Positions 47,207 through 59,723 are shown, numbered from the stretch's first letter. The stretch: 64,000 nucleotides of DNA from Rotaria sp. Silwood1 (GCA_905250075.1 CAJNOP010000415.1:69846-133845), one strand, 5' to 3'. Program-made: numbers and translations. The notes: generated by a model not told the origin, from the letters alone.

Positions 47207-50011
47207 TTACCACCATAAATGTACATCACGATCAATATATTTAATAGAATAATCATTCAGTAAATTTTTTGATTCAATTAAAATCTTTGTTTCTTTTAGA
47301 CATATTTTTGGCGCCTTCAAAATACATAAATAGCATAAATTTCGTGTTTTATTATAAGCGTTTGATAATAAAAATTGAATTATTTGTCCTATTTCTTTTC
47401 TTTCCATTCGAGCTTTGAGATGTTCTAATCTTGGAAATAGAAACATAATAAATTGAATTTCACTTAATAAACATTTCAGATTGAGAATTAAATTTTGTAT
47501 TTTATTTTTCTTTAATACATATTGACAAATTTCTTTTTGTTTATTTGAATTTATATTAAAATTATCAAGAATATATAAATTCAAGCTTAATGTATGTACA
47601 TTAGGTGTAAAACGTAATAAATTCATAATATCTTCCATCGGAAATAAATGAGATTCAATAACTAGTTTCGTCAGTTGTTTTAAAGGAATCATACGATGAA
47701 GAATTGCAATAATCGAATCACCGGATGTTTTAAATTTATTTTTAATAGATAATTCATTAACATTTGGGAAATAATTCACACAATTATCATCGATTTCTTT
47801 ACTAGCAATATAAAGATGTTTAACTGAATCTAAATTTTCTTTTTGCTTATTTGAACATATTTTGTCGACTGACTCCCAATAATACACATAATCTTTTCGT
47901 CTAAATAGAATAAAAACTATGTTTAGTCTATAAAACTAGTCGCGATAGACTTTTATTCTTGAATAATTTGAGAATAGAATCAGTTAACAATATGTGAGTT
48001 TTGCCTTATCGATAAGTAATTTACCAATCACATGAAATTTACGGTAAATGATATTTTAGTAGGACTGTCGAATAGAAAAACTCTTGCATTAAAATATACG
48101 GAATAGACGAATATTTCTATCTGATTCTATCGACCTATGATCACATAGAAAAGTATCTACACAACAGAGACTCAACCATCTTAAACCGATTGAGTGATAC
48201 TTTTTGTTTTCAAGTCTGTAATAATGTGACTTTTTATCAATATATGCCTAAAACTCCACGATCAGGATAGAGTCTAAAATCGAAAATTCATCTGTGTCTG
48301 TCTGTTTGTAATACGGTGTTTAAAAGGACCATTTTATAGTATTAAAAAATTGGTTTTGTCAAACATCTTTCCGTGATAAGTCAAGCCATTTTTTTGCTTT
48401 GTTCTAGCCATCACTCTTAAAGAACGCTTATAATTAGATTTATACTTATCAACATAACTCGATAGCTTTAGTCTAGCATAGAGTGTATCGATTATCGATG
48501 TATATTACTTTTATATAATAGAGAAAACGTTCAAATTGAGATAAATATGACTTCAGTACATCGATGTCTATAATGATCACCTGTGTTTTACTGAATCACT
48601 GACCAATCATTTTTCAATAAACTTTGATAGCCTTGCATTTTATCTATCGAATGACAAAAACTACAGCTCTCAAACTCTATCTGTTTTGTAGTTAATATAA
48701 AAATATACATGAGTACTACTTTTCTTTATGAAAAATAATTTTTCTTTACCGATATGGAGCGTTTGAATAAAGAATTCCACTAAGTGATAGATTCTTTTGA
48801 TCATGTTGATGTGTAAAAAACCATTTTTTTTCCATCCAAAACGAAGAATTAAATTGATTAATTAAGTGATGATATGTAAAATTATTATTCTCAATATAAT
48901 CATTATGATTTATATCAAATATGCGTAAATATGGCATGTGAGATATTATTAATTCTTCCCATCGTTTAGCATTTAAACATTCTTCATCAAAATGTGTTGT
49001 AAGACGTAAAATTTGAACGTGATAAAAGAATTCTTTGATAATCTTTTCAAATTCATTAAAATATACGAATTCAAATTGAAGAGAAACATATTTTAAATAT
49101 TTTAATTTAATATGAGGTAATTTTTCTTGTTTCACATAATCATCAAGTTGAACAAGACAATTTATCGATAAATGTTGAAGTTCAGGAAGATGCCATAATA
49201 AATTTGAAAATCTATGAAATGGAAAACGACCATTTATTATCAAACATTCAATAGGACTGAAATCACGATGAGTAAAATAAAGTTGAACCGGTTTATCTTC
49301 GAGATTTTTAATTTCATATTCAATTTTACAATATTTTAATTTTTGTAAATGAAAAATATTTGAAAAAATAACATCTAATGATTGATTGTAACCAATAAGA
49401 GAAATAGTTAATGAATGTAATTTTGACAATTTTATTAAATAACGAAATACTTTAGTAAAATATCTAATTTGTACTTTATCAAGAATTAATATTTCAAGAT
49501 GATCAAAATTTAAAATAGTACGTGGTGGTGAAAAAATAATATCAACCATAAATGAATTTGTTAAACGAAGTAATTTAATTCTATGTCGATTTGGTATAAT
49601 AATATTTTGATAATAATCTTCGAAATTTAATTTTGATATTGTTGAAATATTGATTTTAGTTAAAAAATTTGAATTAATAGTTAGATTTTGAAAACGTTTA
49701 CTAAGATTATAAAATCCTTTATAAATATCATAAGGATCAAGATATTCAAATATTTCATATAGAATCTCATTTGCTAAGTCTTCAAAAAGATATCTAAATA
49801 AAAAAAATAATAAAAGATTATTACTTATATAATGAAAGAGAATATATCTGACTTATTTAAATTAATCACTGTTACTAAAACAATAAATAGAAAACATTAG
49901 ATATAATAATTATTATTAATGTGAAATATTACTTTGATCTTCGAATTTTTGTTTTTTATTACTAGTTGAATTTTGAACTAGATTATTGTATTGCACTTTC
50001 GTTCGTTTCAT
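47207..50011 (-). CDS. F-box protein with LRR-like repeats (second family member)
   Basis: Three exons: 49933-50011, 48750-49779 and 47207-47900, giving 600 aa with all phases closed. Exon 1 encodes a basic leader (MKRTKVQYNNLVQN...KKQKFEDQ). Exon 2 opens with the F-box (LANEILYEIFEYLDPYDIYK, FYNLSKRFQNL) and continues with irregular LRR-like units (LEILILDKVQIRYF, LQKLKYCKIEYE, LPELQHLSINCL). It ends with FWMEKKWFFTHQ and LYSNAPYR, equivalent to FWLEKHQWFVRCH and LYTFPQTF of the first F-box gene. Exon 3 carries more LRR-like units. The exon 2 acceptor is a choice: TTTGAAG at 49780 fits phase, while the stronger TTATTTAG at 49794 does not. The 849-bp intron 2 is unusually long. Putative SCF ubiquitin ligase substrate adaptor. 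Confidence 0.85.
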
Positions 50012-50105
50012 GTTTAATATAGTTGTGAATAACGATGACACTGATCAATAATGTCGTTTTCGATCGATGATGAATTTATATATGCGTACAACAATAAACA
50101 CATAA

Positions 50106-50222
50106 GCCTCAAATAGACTGACTTTATTTCAAAGTGAATTAACCAATGTAATTGGCATTGTTACGTAGAAATATCAAGCATGTTTCTTAATTCACTTTGA
50201 ATTAAGTCGGTCTGTTTGGGGC
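50106..50222. repeat. 117-bp imperfect palindrome (possible MITE)
   Basis: The left arm (50106-50142) starts GCCTCAAATAGACTGACTT and the inverted right arm (50187-50222) starts GCCCCAAACAGACCGACTT; the arms match at about 32 of 37 positions and share TTCAAAGTGAATTAA. They are separated by ~44 bp. No clear target duplication. Confidence 0.75.
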
Positions 50223-50859
50223 CAGAGTCTTTTTCTTTTCGGCGCATATTGAACAGAGTAGGCAAAAAGAAAGGGAGAGAGAAAGACCGATATTTTATCA
50301 CATTGACGACGACTCATGAACTACGGACAAGTGAACAAAGACCATAGGTGACCCGAGTTATGTCTTTTCAATGGAAAGACAATCGATTGTATGATAGTTA
50401 GAATAACTTTTTCATGGCGATAATAAAACGAATTTAAGAAGAAATAATTATGGAAGAACTTCAGGAACTTATTTATATATTGCATATATGTCAAATTTTA
50501 TTGACCATCATTTTATCGTAATTTCAGCCTATGATTTAATATATGCCAAGAAAGTGAATGATGACGGTATTTCGAGCTTAGACTACAAACACACAAGTAG
50601 GTCTATCATCGAGCAAGATGTTCGGAAGTTAAGTGGAAAGCTGCATGTCCAAATAATTCATGTCTATGGGCCCCGTGTATAGATTTATATTCAAGTTTGG
50701 TCTACTTTCAGTTACGAATATCAATATAGAAGAGTTAAAGTCAACAATGTCATATTTGCTGTCTTTCTTCTCAAAATTTGATTATTTTTAATTCTTTAAT
50801 TATAAATTCAGAATTTAGTTATGGATGTATGTTGATATTTGTCATTTTTTCTTTCTTTT

Positions 50860-51960
50860 TTAATTAGAAACAACTGTAAAACTTATTTATCCTGATTATA
50901 GTAATAATGAATAATGTCATATTAATGAATTACGTTCACTTGATTCATAATTTGCTCGTTTACATGCTGAATCTATTTATGCAACATTTGCAGTAGAAAA
51001 ACTTAAATTTTTGTTTATTAATAAGTAATGAATATTTCCTTTTTCTTTTTAGTTATTACCAATTGATAATGAGAATAATAGTTCTTGGACAAAACAAGCT
51101 AGTTTTAAATTTCATGAAGATACTTTTATTCAATTACTTGATGTACGCATTATTGCACAACCAACTTTACAATGGTATATATTAGACATTAGAAAAATCG
51201 CATTATTCAAATATATTTTTCTTTAGGCTAATGTATTTTGTACAACTTAAAACTGATGAGCATACGATAACTATAATAGAGAATAAAAGGTTTGAATACA
51301 AAGATATTTTTGTTTTAGGATGTTGTTGAAACATTAATATCATTAGGTCATGGTCGATGAGCAACGCTTGCAGATATTTATACCAGTATTAATAATGAAT
51401 TGGTATTAGAGAGCTATGAGAAACCTTATCGAATTATCAAAAGCTCCGAAAAAAAAATGAATAGTCTTCTACCTTATCTCTAGTATTATATCTATTTTAG
51501 ACTTCAGGAACGGTAAATATCAACCAATTGAATAATATTATTTGAACCTAAAGTTTACTTGACAGATAAAAGTGATTTTTAAGAATTTAATATATCGTCA
51601 AGAAAACATTTTGATCTTTGTCATATGTCTGAAGTTCGAAATCGAAGAGTGACCTATGTCTTAAAATAATTCTCTTGTAAGTAATACAAAGGTTCATCGA
51701 ATATGAATATTCCAATAATTTACTTAAACAATTGTTATACTTTTCCAAAAATACTCAAAATTCATTTTAATCAATCTTTCTAACAATAAGCTATGAAATA
51801 TATTTTTATTTCAGACTAACATCTCATCAAATTTATTTGGTACAATTTCTTATTCAAATAATCTTCTATCAGTTAATTTAAATTTAAATGATAATATTGG
51901 TTTATGTACAATAACATGAATAATATCACCATTCCATTTTTTCCTTTATTCAATTAACAA
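50860..51960 (+). pseudogene. decayed protein-coding gene, family not recognised
   Basis: Several plus-strand segments read as protein but are broken by stops and frame changes: LHAESIYATFAVEKLK (~50960-51010); WTKQASFKFHEDTFIQLLDV (~51090-51150); DVVETLISLGHGR then a TGA, followed by ATLADIYTSINNELVLESYE (~51320-51420); and SSNLFGTISYSNNLLSVNLN (~51840-51890). Intron-like TTTTTAG acceptors lie between some. The composition differs from the surrounding spacer. I cannot name the family. Confidence 0.45.
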
Positions 51961-52005
51961 ATAAAAATAATCTTGAACAAATCTATAATAATATTAATGA
52001 AACAC

Positions 52006-52063
52006 ATGTGGGTGTGGGTATGCCACGAGAGAAGATAAGATCCTCGCGCTCACACCCACACCT
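52006..52063. repeat. hairpin of inverted TGTGGG tandem motifs
   Basis: The left arm contains TGTGGGTGTGGG (two TGTGGG units) and the right arm CACACCCACACC, the inverse. The arms also pair further inward around CCACGAGAG and CCTCGCG. Loop ~10-15 bp. The strongest of the three hairpins in this window. Confidence 0.7.
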
Positions 52064-52069
52064 ACGAAC

Positions 52070-52901
52070 TCGGAAAAATCGCACAGGTCAGCTTCTTTTT
52101 GTTTAGAACTATATAAAATAAAAATCCAGATTGAAAAGAAATCACTGTTGAAGATAAAAATATTGATTTTTAATAGCATTTGAACAAGTTTGAATACATA
52201 AAAGTCTGAAAAACTATTGAATGACATTCTGTTTTAATTACCAATCTCACTGAAAAGACTTCATCAAGACACGAAGCATTAAGTAAAATACAAATCAATG
52301 TCATAGCTTGATAGAACACATAACATTGCAAAACTAAAATGTAAAAGCCCTCCTATTCATCCGAAGCAGCTACATAAAAATTCTTCATTATTGAAAATCG
52401 ACATGATGCATGCATCACATGCAATGGTCGATTTGAAACATATACATGAATGGCATACCTTGCATAATGCACCAGTAAATGCCCGATCAGAGGAGAAAGC
52501 CCTATGTTCAGCGTAAAGCTTCACATAGGATGTTAGTATCCTATTAATTATTGATAACGAAAAATTTTCATGTAATTGTGTTAGATCATTACGAAGGCTT
52601 TTACACTTTAGTAAAGAAGTGCTTGTGAAGTCAAAGAGAAAGATCGTGCGATACATAAATTCTTATTCTATTAAACTTTTTCATGATCAAGTCAAAGATG
52701 GATGTGCAATTATTTCAATTGAATCTATCTCTTATTATACGTTTGTGAGTAGTCCAAGTAACTTGTTATGTGTACTTTAGATAGAGATAAAAATTATTGT
52801 ATTTTTATTGTTACATGTTAATCGAAAAGAAAACAAAAAAAATGTTATATACATAACAATGATTAAATGATTAAAATTGAATTGATTATATTATTTCTTG
52901 T
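52070..52901. other. intergenic, nothing recognised
   Basis: Spacer between the decayed gene and the second GPCR. A 99-codon minus-strand ORF at 52357-52656 has no recognised features. Confidence 0.35.
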
Positions 52902-53913
52902 TCATCGAAAAATAATATTTTTTGATTGTTGAACAATATAAACAAATCTTCGTTTAAGAATATTTCGAAATGTTTTACTTGATAATGTATTAATATAAAA
53001 AGTTTTACAATAATTCATAAACCAAAACCATCGTCCAATATAATTAAATATACTATAGATTAATAAATGTAATGGTTGACTAGGTGTTGGATTATAAATT
53101 CCATAGAGATAATTAACAATATATGGTATATTTAAAATAACTGTTATACTAACTTGAAATAAAAGCATTGTTATTAGATGTTGATTACTTCGATGTGAAA
53201 ATGAATTAATTGATAATTGTTGTGGATAAGTTCGATGAGAAATAAATTTTACATTTCGAAATATTAATAAACCAAATATAATTAAAAATATAGGTACAAT
53301 AATACCATTAAAAATAGAATAGAAAAATCCATCAAGAAAAATAAAAACACCTGCAAGATTTAATTGTGGTGTACATCGTATTGAACTTGTTGGTGTTATT
53401 TGAATACGATTATATGATATTATAATATGTAAAGAAAATATAAGCCAAAAAAACAATATAATCAAAGCTAAAATACGACTAATTTTTAATTGATTAAATT
53501 TTTGTAGTTGATTATTTGATGAACTTGCACAAAAACGATCAATTGATGCAAATGTTATATAAGTTGATGCAAGACACGGAAGAAGAAAATAGAAATAATT
53601 TGTGAGTTTACACCATAGATTAGTTTTCGTAGCAATTATGAACATTGTAGGATTAAATAAACTAAGTAATTGCATTAAAATAAATGTATTAATAATACAA
53701 AAATCAATAATTGAAGTTGAAATAAAATATGTTGAACATGATTTACAACGAAATCGTTTTTGAAGAAACATAAAAATATTCAAAATTAGAACCAATAGAA
53801 CCAATAATATACAAGAAAATAATAATATATTTTTCCATTATTGGTAAAATAATTGAAGCTCGAATTAAATCTAATGATACAGTATTAGGTGAATTGGTTG
53901 AAATATTTGACAT
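52902..53913 (-). pseudogene. class A GPCR with a single-base frameshift in TM1
   Basis: An ATG at 53913-53911 starts a receptor N-terminus (MSNISTNSPNTVSLDLIRAS) that runs into TM1 (YIIIFLYIIGSIGS). The frame then breaks: at 53786-53787 one extra A in TCTAATTTTG shifts TM1, and the remainder (LNIFMFLQKRF onward) is open in the next frame to TGA at 52902-52904. TM2-TM7 are intact: TM3 ends ITFASIDRFCAS (DRF in place of DRY), ECL2 Cys in SIRCTP, TM6 MLLFQVSITVILNIPYI, and TM7 ending in FWFMNYCKTFYINTL. Without the indel it would be about 337 aa with no introns. Pseudogene, allele or assembly error. Confidence 0.8.
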
Positions 53914-55562
53914 TGTTCTTGTTAAAAAAAAATAGTTGAAATGAACTTGTAGTTGTCTTTTTCTTTTTAATTAAAAAATATGATATTTAACTTTGTAATG
54001 AAATAACCTAAATTTAGTAATACATTGGATGCATTAATCTTATAGATGAATATATAATTTTAATTTATAATTGAAATTCTATGCGCATTTTTCGAATGAG
54101 AATATGGATAAGATTAGATAAATGCAAATAAGACGTTCACAATGAACTCAAGGTTAATACGCATTTGTTAATGAAGTAAGCAACGAGTGCAATTACTTTA
54201 CTTAACGACTTTTATACGCTAAAATGCTGTCAATAAAACTATCATTTATTCATTCTTAATGCAAGATTGACTTTAAAATTATTTCATCATACAATATCTT
54301 GATTTAAAACGGCAAAAAAAAACTGATAATTAAAAACTAGAATCATCAGTATCAATTTTGTAGATGCTTTAACTATCGCCAAAAACCTCTTCATTGTCGT
54401 TTAATTACGATATGAATAGAAAATAAAGTGACAATTAGCGAATGGGTCATGAAGAGTCGTATTTTTGAAATTTCTTGTCTACTATTCCCTTGATATTTGA
54501 GAAAGGACAAAAAATAAATATCGAAAATGTGAATGAACTGGCAAAAATTTATCGTGACTTGTTCAGAATGGTTTCATTACCAACAGCACTGATTCTATCT
54601 TGTTATTGGTTCCTTCTGACTTTCCTTTTACAATTCATACAAAAGTGAATATATGAAAAATGAAATGATGTATTCCATTCAACTAATGAAGCAAAGCGCA
54701 TACCACTGCTACTACGTGAACGTTAAAAAACGAAAACAATTTCACATTATGTACTTGATTTTACTGTACATTTATGTTTGATTTAAGAAAGTGAAAAAAA
54801 AAACTATATTCGTTAAATAAACTATAGTATCCTATGCAAAATTGCAAGTGCTATCTTTTGATTACATAATATCGAAGTCGTCAATAACTATTTCAAGTAA
54901 TGACAACAGCTTAGCTGATCACATATAAAATATGCTTGGTTTCTTGTTGAGATTTGATGCTTGCATTGTAAGGTGACTTTGTGTGCACGAGTCTTTGAAA
55001 TAAATTAAAATACTTGAAATATTGGCGAGAATGATGAAAAAAAATTACATTTATTCAGTTTATTAATCATATCGAACTTCTTGGTCTTAGTTCTTCACCA
55101 ATGGTAGTTCTCATTCTTAATAAGCATCAAAAAAATAATGTAAATTTTAAATTAATACGTTTCTATTACACTTAATCGAATATTTAACTTTTCCGTTTTA
55201 TCATTTTTCTTAAAGTGAAATATTAAATCATCAATAATGACTGCATTTAAAACTGTTTTGGAAGCTGTAAATTTATTTTTACTAATGCCTAACTTAACAT
55301 TCAATCTGCTGCTGCTGTGACTAGGTGAAACTATATAACATTTATGTAATAAAAAAATCATAAGATTGAATTATTTATGAAAAAAAGTCTTTTGAAATCT
55401 AGAAGAATATGTGTTGAGCACAAACTAAGCTGTTTTCTTCATTGATGAATCAATAAGATTATTACCGTGTTACCCAAGCAAAATATTGCTGTGAATATAG
55501 TTAATATTAATAGAGTGTGCATCTACCGTATTTGTATGAATTTTACCCATATATGATACATT
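53914..55562. other. 1.6-kb AT-rich spacer
   Basis: No gene or repeat recognised. The 69-codon minus ORF at 55152-55361 is unsupported. Confidence 0.4.
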
Positions 55563-56847
55563 TTGCTTGAGAACATTAAAATTCTGGTATCTTTAATTTT
55601 GCCAATTACTATAGGGGTCTTCACTTTAGTGGCAATACTTCAAAATCTTCATATTGCTAGTAAAGAACGTGAACAAAGTCAAAATCAAGCCGAAGATGAA
55701 CAACGAGAAACGATTTTTGTCAATTATAATTATGATATAGCTCGTTATCATGATAAAAATATCGGCATTCTCAATAATAATTCTGATAAACTTCTCTATA
55801 TTCGAACAAAAATTTTAACAGCATTACGAAAACTCGATGTTGTACGTAAAAAAAACATGTTCTTTTATTTCTCAAAGAAAGTCCACTTTTATCTAAAGTC
55901 TTTGGTTTGGTGCTGATTTCAATCAAATCAAAATCGATGGTGATGATTGTCGTTTTATGATTATTACCTTTTGAGGTGTTCAATTTCAATATGTATTATT
56001 AACGAATTGTTTATTTGAGAATGTCATTTTTCGTGATTCAAATTTTAATCATACTACTCTCACTCGATCAAGTTTTATAAATACGCATTTTATTTTATGT
56101 CATATGAAACACATCAATCTTCAAGATGCGGTCATATATCTTGCGTATTTTAATGGTTCAATAGTGAGTTTTACAAATTTTCAACATTCGAAATTGGATA
56201 ATGTTTTCTTCTTGAATGTCGAGTTGACGGGAGCAATATTTACTACAAAATCATCGGACTTCTTTCATATTCGAAATTCACTCCTTCCCGATGGAACATT
56301 TTCACCTGTTAATACTATTTATATCAAGATGAATGAATGTGCATCATTGGATGGATGGCTCGTAGTACCAAACAAAAGTATACAAGTGAAAAATTGTACG
56401 TTAGTTGCCACTATTATCAATGCTAGTATGAATCAAATAGTTCCCATATCTGTCGCCGATTTTTCAATACTTATCAATAGTAATCAAGTGGAATTTCAAT
56501 TTAAAATACATGAAAATGGTCTATCGACAAGAATTTTAATCAATATCTTTTTTGGTAATTCGAAAAGTCTCATTTTCGACATGCATGACATTGGTATGAT
56601 ATCAATTTGATTATCAAAGAAGTTTTCAACATGTTTGGAAGAGTTTTGTGTTATCTAGATCATTGAAGAATAATTATTTTCCATTTCCTTAGAATGCTCT
56701 ACCAACATAGATCGTGTCTGTAACGATCGCCTTCGTATTCCAACATACACTAAAATGATTTGGATACAAATTATGTTGAAAACTATTGGTGCTTCAATAA
56801 ATCAAATCTCTTTCGCATTAGAATTGATAGGAAGAAATACTGTTTAG
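55563..56847 (+). pseudogene. membrane-anchored pentapeptide-type protein, disrupted
   Basis: The N-terminal part is a hydrophobic segment (ILVSLILPITIGVFTLVAIL) followed by a hydrophilic helix (SKEREQSQNQAEDEQRE, then RTKILTALRKLDVVRKK), the usual front end of rotifer and bacterial pentapeptide proteins. The region from about 55910 reads GADFNQIKIDGDDC, NCLFENVIFRDSNFNHTTL, SSFINTHF and NLQDAVIYLAYFNGS, i.e. A(D/N)LXX/FXX-type repeats forming a right-handed beta helix. Lesions: the first codon is TTG with a TGA just upstream and no ATG; a frameshift near 55850; in-frame TAA (~55900) and TGA (~55974). A GT/AG intron (56594-56692) and a last exon (56693-56847, ending NTV and TAG) still splice in frame, so decay looks recent. 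Confidence 0.75.
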
Positions 56848-57812
56848 CAAGAGAATGTATATATCTATTTGACTATGAAATAAACATATTTACATTATAC
56901 TAATAAAATTTTCTTATCTAATTGTTCGAGAACATACTGGAAAGTCCATACGTATATATTAAGAAATCAAATTCTTTTATCATTTCAAATTCGTAATAAG
57001 GACTTATTCTAATGAAAATAAGACACTATTTTGTGCGTCTCTAAAGCACACAGTTTCAAAATATTTTTTTTTTGTACATCCTTGAATTATGTTTAAACTT
57101 CTGAAGAAGCGAATGATCGAGAGCATCGTGTTGAATTTGGAGATTCTCTTTCAGAGAAGGATATAGCAATAACTGTCATGTAGTGAGCGTGAGCTTGAAT
57201 CTTTTTTCAACCATGTTCACATGCAGACCCTTTCTAAAAAAAGAAAAATTGACTTTTATTTCTTCATTATTTTAATAAAAATGTTTTACCATTTGTCCAT
57301 TATCTTCAACATGTATGCAGTTGAAAGTTGAGAGAAGATCCACACCTCAATAGTATAGATCAACAACATACATGTACGTGACTGAAGCCAGAATCTGAAA
57401 CTATATGATATCTTCAACTTTGTGACTTTTCAAGTGAAGTTTTCCGTACATCATAAATCAATTTGCTATTTTTATGCTAATATCTTGTCATATAGAAAAA
57501 TAAAACCTGTAAATACTAAATCTTAAAAGGATAAACAAATCACAATCATATACACGCCTACATACAAATAATAGTTTCATCATTATAAAGATTTATGAAA
57601 AGAACATCTCACAAATTTTGCAATAAGTTAAAATTTTATTCAAAAACAGAAATTTATCTATTGTTTATGGGGACTGGGATCAAAAAAAAATCTAATCCCA
57701 TGAATGACTTACATCATAAGAAAAAAAATTCAAAGAGTATGATATACATTGATTTTTTGTTTTAACTAAATTTTATTTGAACAATAAAAAATAACAGTTT
57801 TTTTTTTTATTA
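56848..57812. other. AT-rich spacer, nothing recognised
   Basis: About 1 kb with no structure detected. Confidence 0.4.
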
Positions 57813-58696
57813 TTACATAAAAGTTCTTTTTTGTGATGATTTTTGTTTATTATCATATTGATCTTTTTTTTCCATCACTGTTTCCCAAATATCAGTTTCA
57901 TCTTGTGTTGAATTTTGTTCTTTATTGTTTTCATTATTTATTGTTTCATCGTCTTTCATTTTAAGTTTCTGAATATCACGTCTCGAACGAAATAAAGTTT
58001 CAATTAAATAAAAACTTTTTTTCATTTGAAATAAACTTTTACCAAAATCCATACGAATTTTAATTGATCGTTGTGGTGTTTCAATACTATCTAACTTTTG
58101 TGGAATTATTTTATATTGATTATCTCGAAATAAAATTTTCTTTTTACGTAATACACCTATAACTGGATGATAAAATAATGCATATGAATGACGTACAGGT
58201 GAATAATACAATCGAACTGGCATTCGAGAAAAAAGAATTAATACTAAAGAAAAAATATTTAAATAAAAAAAAAACACTATTATTTAAAACCTATTCCAAA
58301 AGCTGAACTAATCATTGCTGCAGTAGAATAAAGTATCCATGGTGGTATATTTTGATTAGTATCATTAATTAATGGTTCAATATCAAGCATTTCACGATGA
58401 AAATGAATTATAATAAATGTTAACATTCCTATACAACCACATGTACATAATAAATGCATTAAACTATACATTCGTTGTCTAGGCATTGTATATATTAATT
58501 CATAATCTTGTTCTAATTGAAATTTTTCTCGAAAACGAATATGTTCTTGTAATTTAAGACGACGAGATTTTTCATCATTTGGTTCATGAAATGGATTTTG
58601 AATAGTTGATGATGAAGGTTTTAATGAACCATATTTTGATTTTAATGTTGATGATTTAGCTAGAAATATTGTTTGAGAAACATTAAGTGGACGTAA
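57813..58696 (-). CDS. two-TM protein, probably mitochondrial TMEM70/186/223 family
   Basis: Two exons are clear, 58291-58696 and 57813-58243, with a 47-bp intron whose donor is GTTTTA; they join as FGIVLILFSRMPVRLYY. The open part gives 279 residues. The front is basic and Ser-rich (FLAKSSTLKSKYGS), then two TM segments: about LMHLLCTCGCIGMLTFIIIH and WILYSTAAMISSAFGIVLIL. After them come RLYYSPVRHSYALFYHP and a matrix-like domain, then an acidic tail. Topology and the YSPVRHSYAL context resemble the TMEM70/186/223 proteins that assist respiratory complex assembly, but this is a pattern judgement. The start codon was not found: there is no ATG in the first open exon before a TTTAG acceptor, so a 5' exon lies upstream of 58696. 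Confidence 0.6.
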
Positions 58697-58949
58697 CTAA
58701 ATAAAATTTATAAATCTTTTAAGTTAATTCAAGAAATTCTTTATATTTAAAGTTAAAATAGTTCTCAATCAAGTCTTCAGAAAAATTATTAGATAGTTTT
58801 TTTGTAACATAGACAAGCTGTTAGTTACTTACATGTAATACGTTTGTTTGTTTCTATAGGAAAGCGAAGAATTATGACTTTGAAACTTCGCATAAAGATG
58901 AGAATAGTCTATAGTAAAAGGATTACTTTGACATCGCTCATATATATAT

Positions 58950-59349
58950 CAGAGATGTCCATCGCGGCTGAAAATCTGCCGCTGCCGCGACGGTTTATAA
59001 AAAAATGTTGCCGCGACGCTGCCGCACCGCGATGACATATAAAAGAAACGCTGCTGCGCCGCTGCCGCGATGAATTATAAAATAAACGTGCCGCTGCCGC
59101 GACGGTTTTCAAAAAAGTGTTTATAATTTCACTGCTGTGACTATATTTGACCAGAGATATGGGTACTAGTCCATCAGATTTATTCAATATCAGGGCGTTT
59201 CATTTGTAAATCCTGAAATTCTATTAAATTCATACAGTTTTTCAATGTTCTCCAAAAAAAATCCTGCCGCTGCCGCGGTGATTTTTTAAAAAACCTGCCG
59301 CGGCCGCGTCGCCACCGCCATCGCGGCGCTGCCGCGATGGACATCTCTG
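58950..59349. mobile_element. 400-bp GC-rich hAT-type MITE
   Basis: Perfect 19-bp terminal inverted repeats CAGAGATGTCCATCGCGGC, flanked by 8-bp direct repeats ATATATAT (58942-58949 and 59350-59357). The interior carries repeated GCCGCTGCCGCG blocks spaced by A/T-rich runs, very unlike the host sequence. It has no coding capacity. TIR start CAGAG and 8-bp duplication indicate hAT; the AT-only duplication is weaker evidence because the site is a TA repeat. Confidence 0.9.
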
Positions 59350-59723
59350 ATATATATACTGGTAGGTTCGATTTTCTTATTTCAAAATAGGAACAAATGA
59401 AAAGATCTGAAACTTTCACAATAAAATATTCTTATTATCGGTTGTCTCTATGCAAAGTTTTATGTTGATATTTAAAAAACAGATTCTTCAGGGTAACTAT
59501 GACATTGCCTTGAAAAATATAGTAAAACGCAGTATCTCCACAACGATAGACTAAGAATCCGAACTCTTCTCCGAGTATTCATAGCTCACTAGAGTATATC
59601 TAATACAAAAAATCTTGAATCAAAAGCAAGAAATCAGTAGAAGTGCCTCTGTTGTTAGTACATTATGTTGTCTACGTCGACACTTTTGACAAAACACATC
59701 TTAATCAGAAGAAATCTAAACAT

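Noticed and set aside
52357..52656. 99-codon Cys-containing minus-strand ORF
   Set aside because: Cysteines show no recognisable spacing and no exon context was found.
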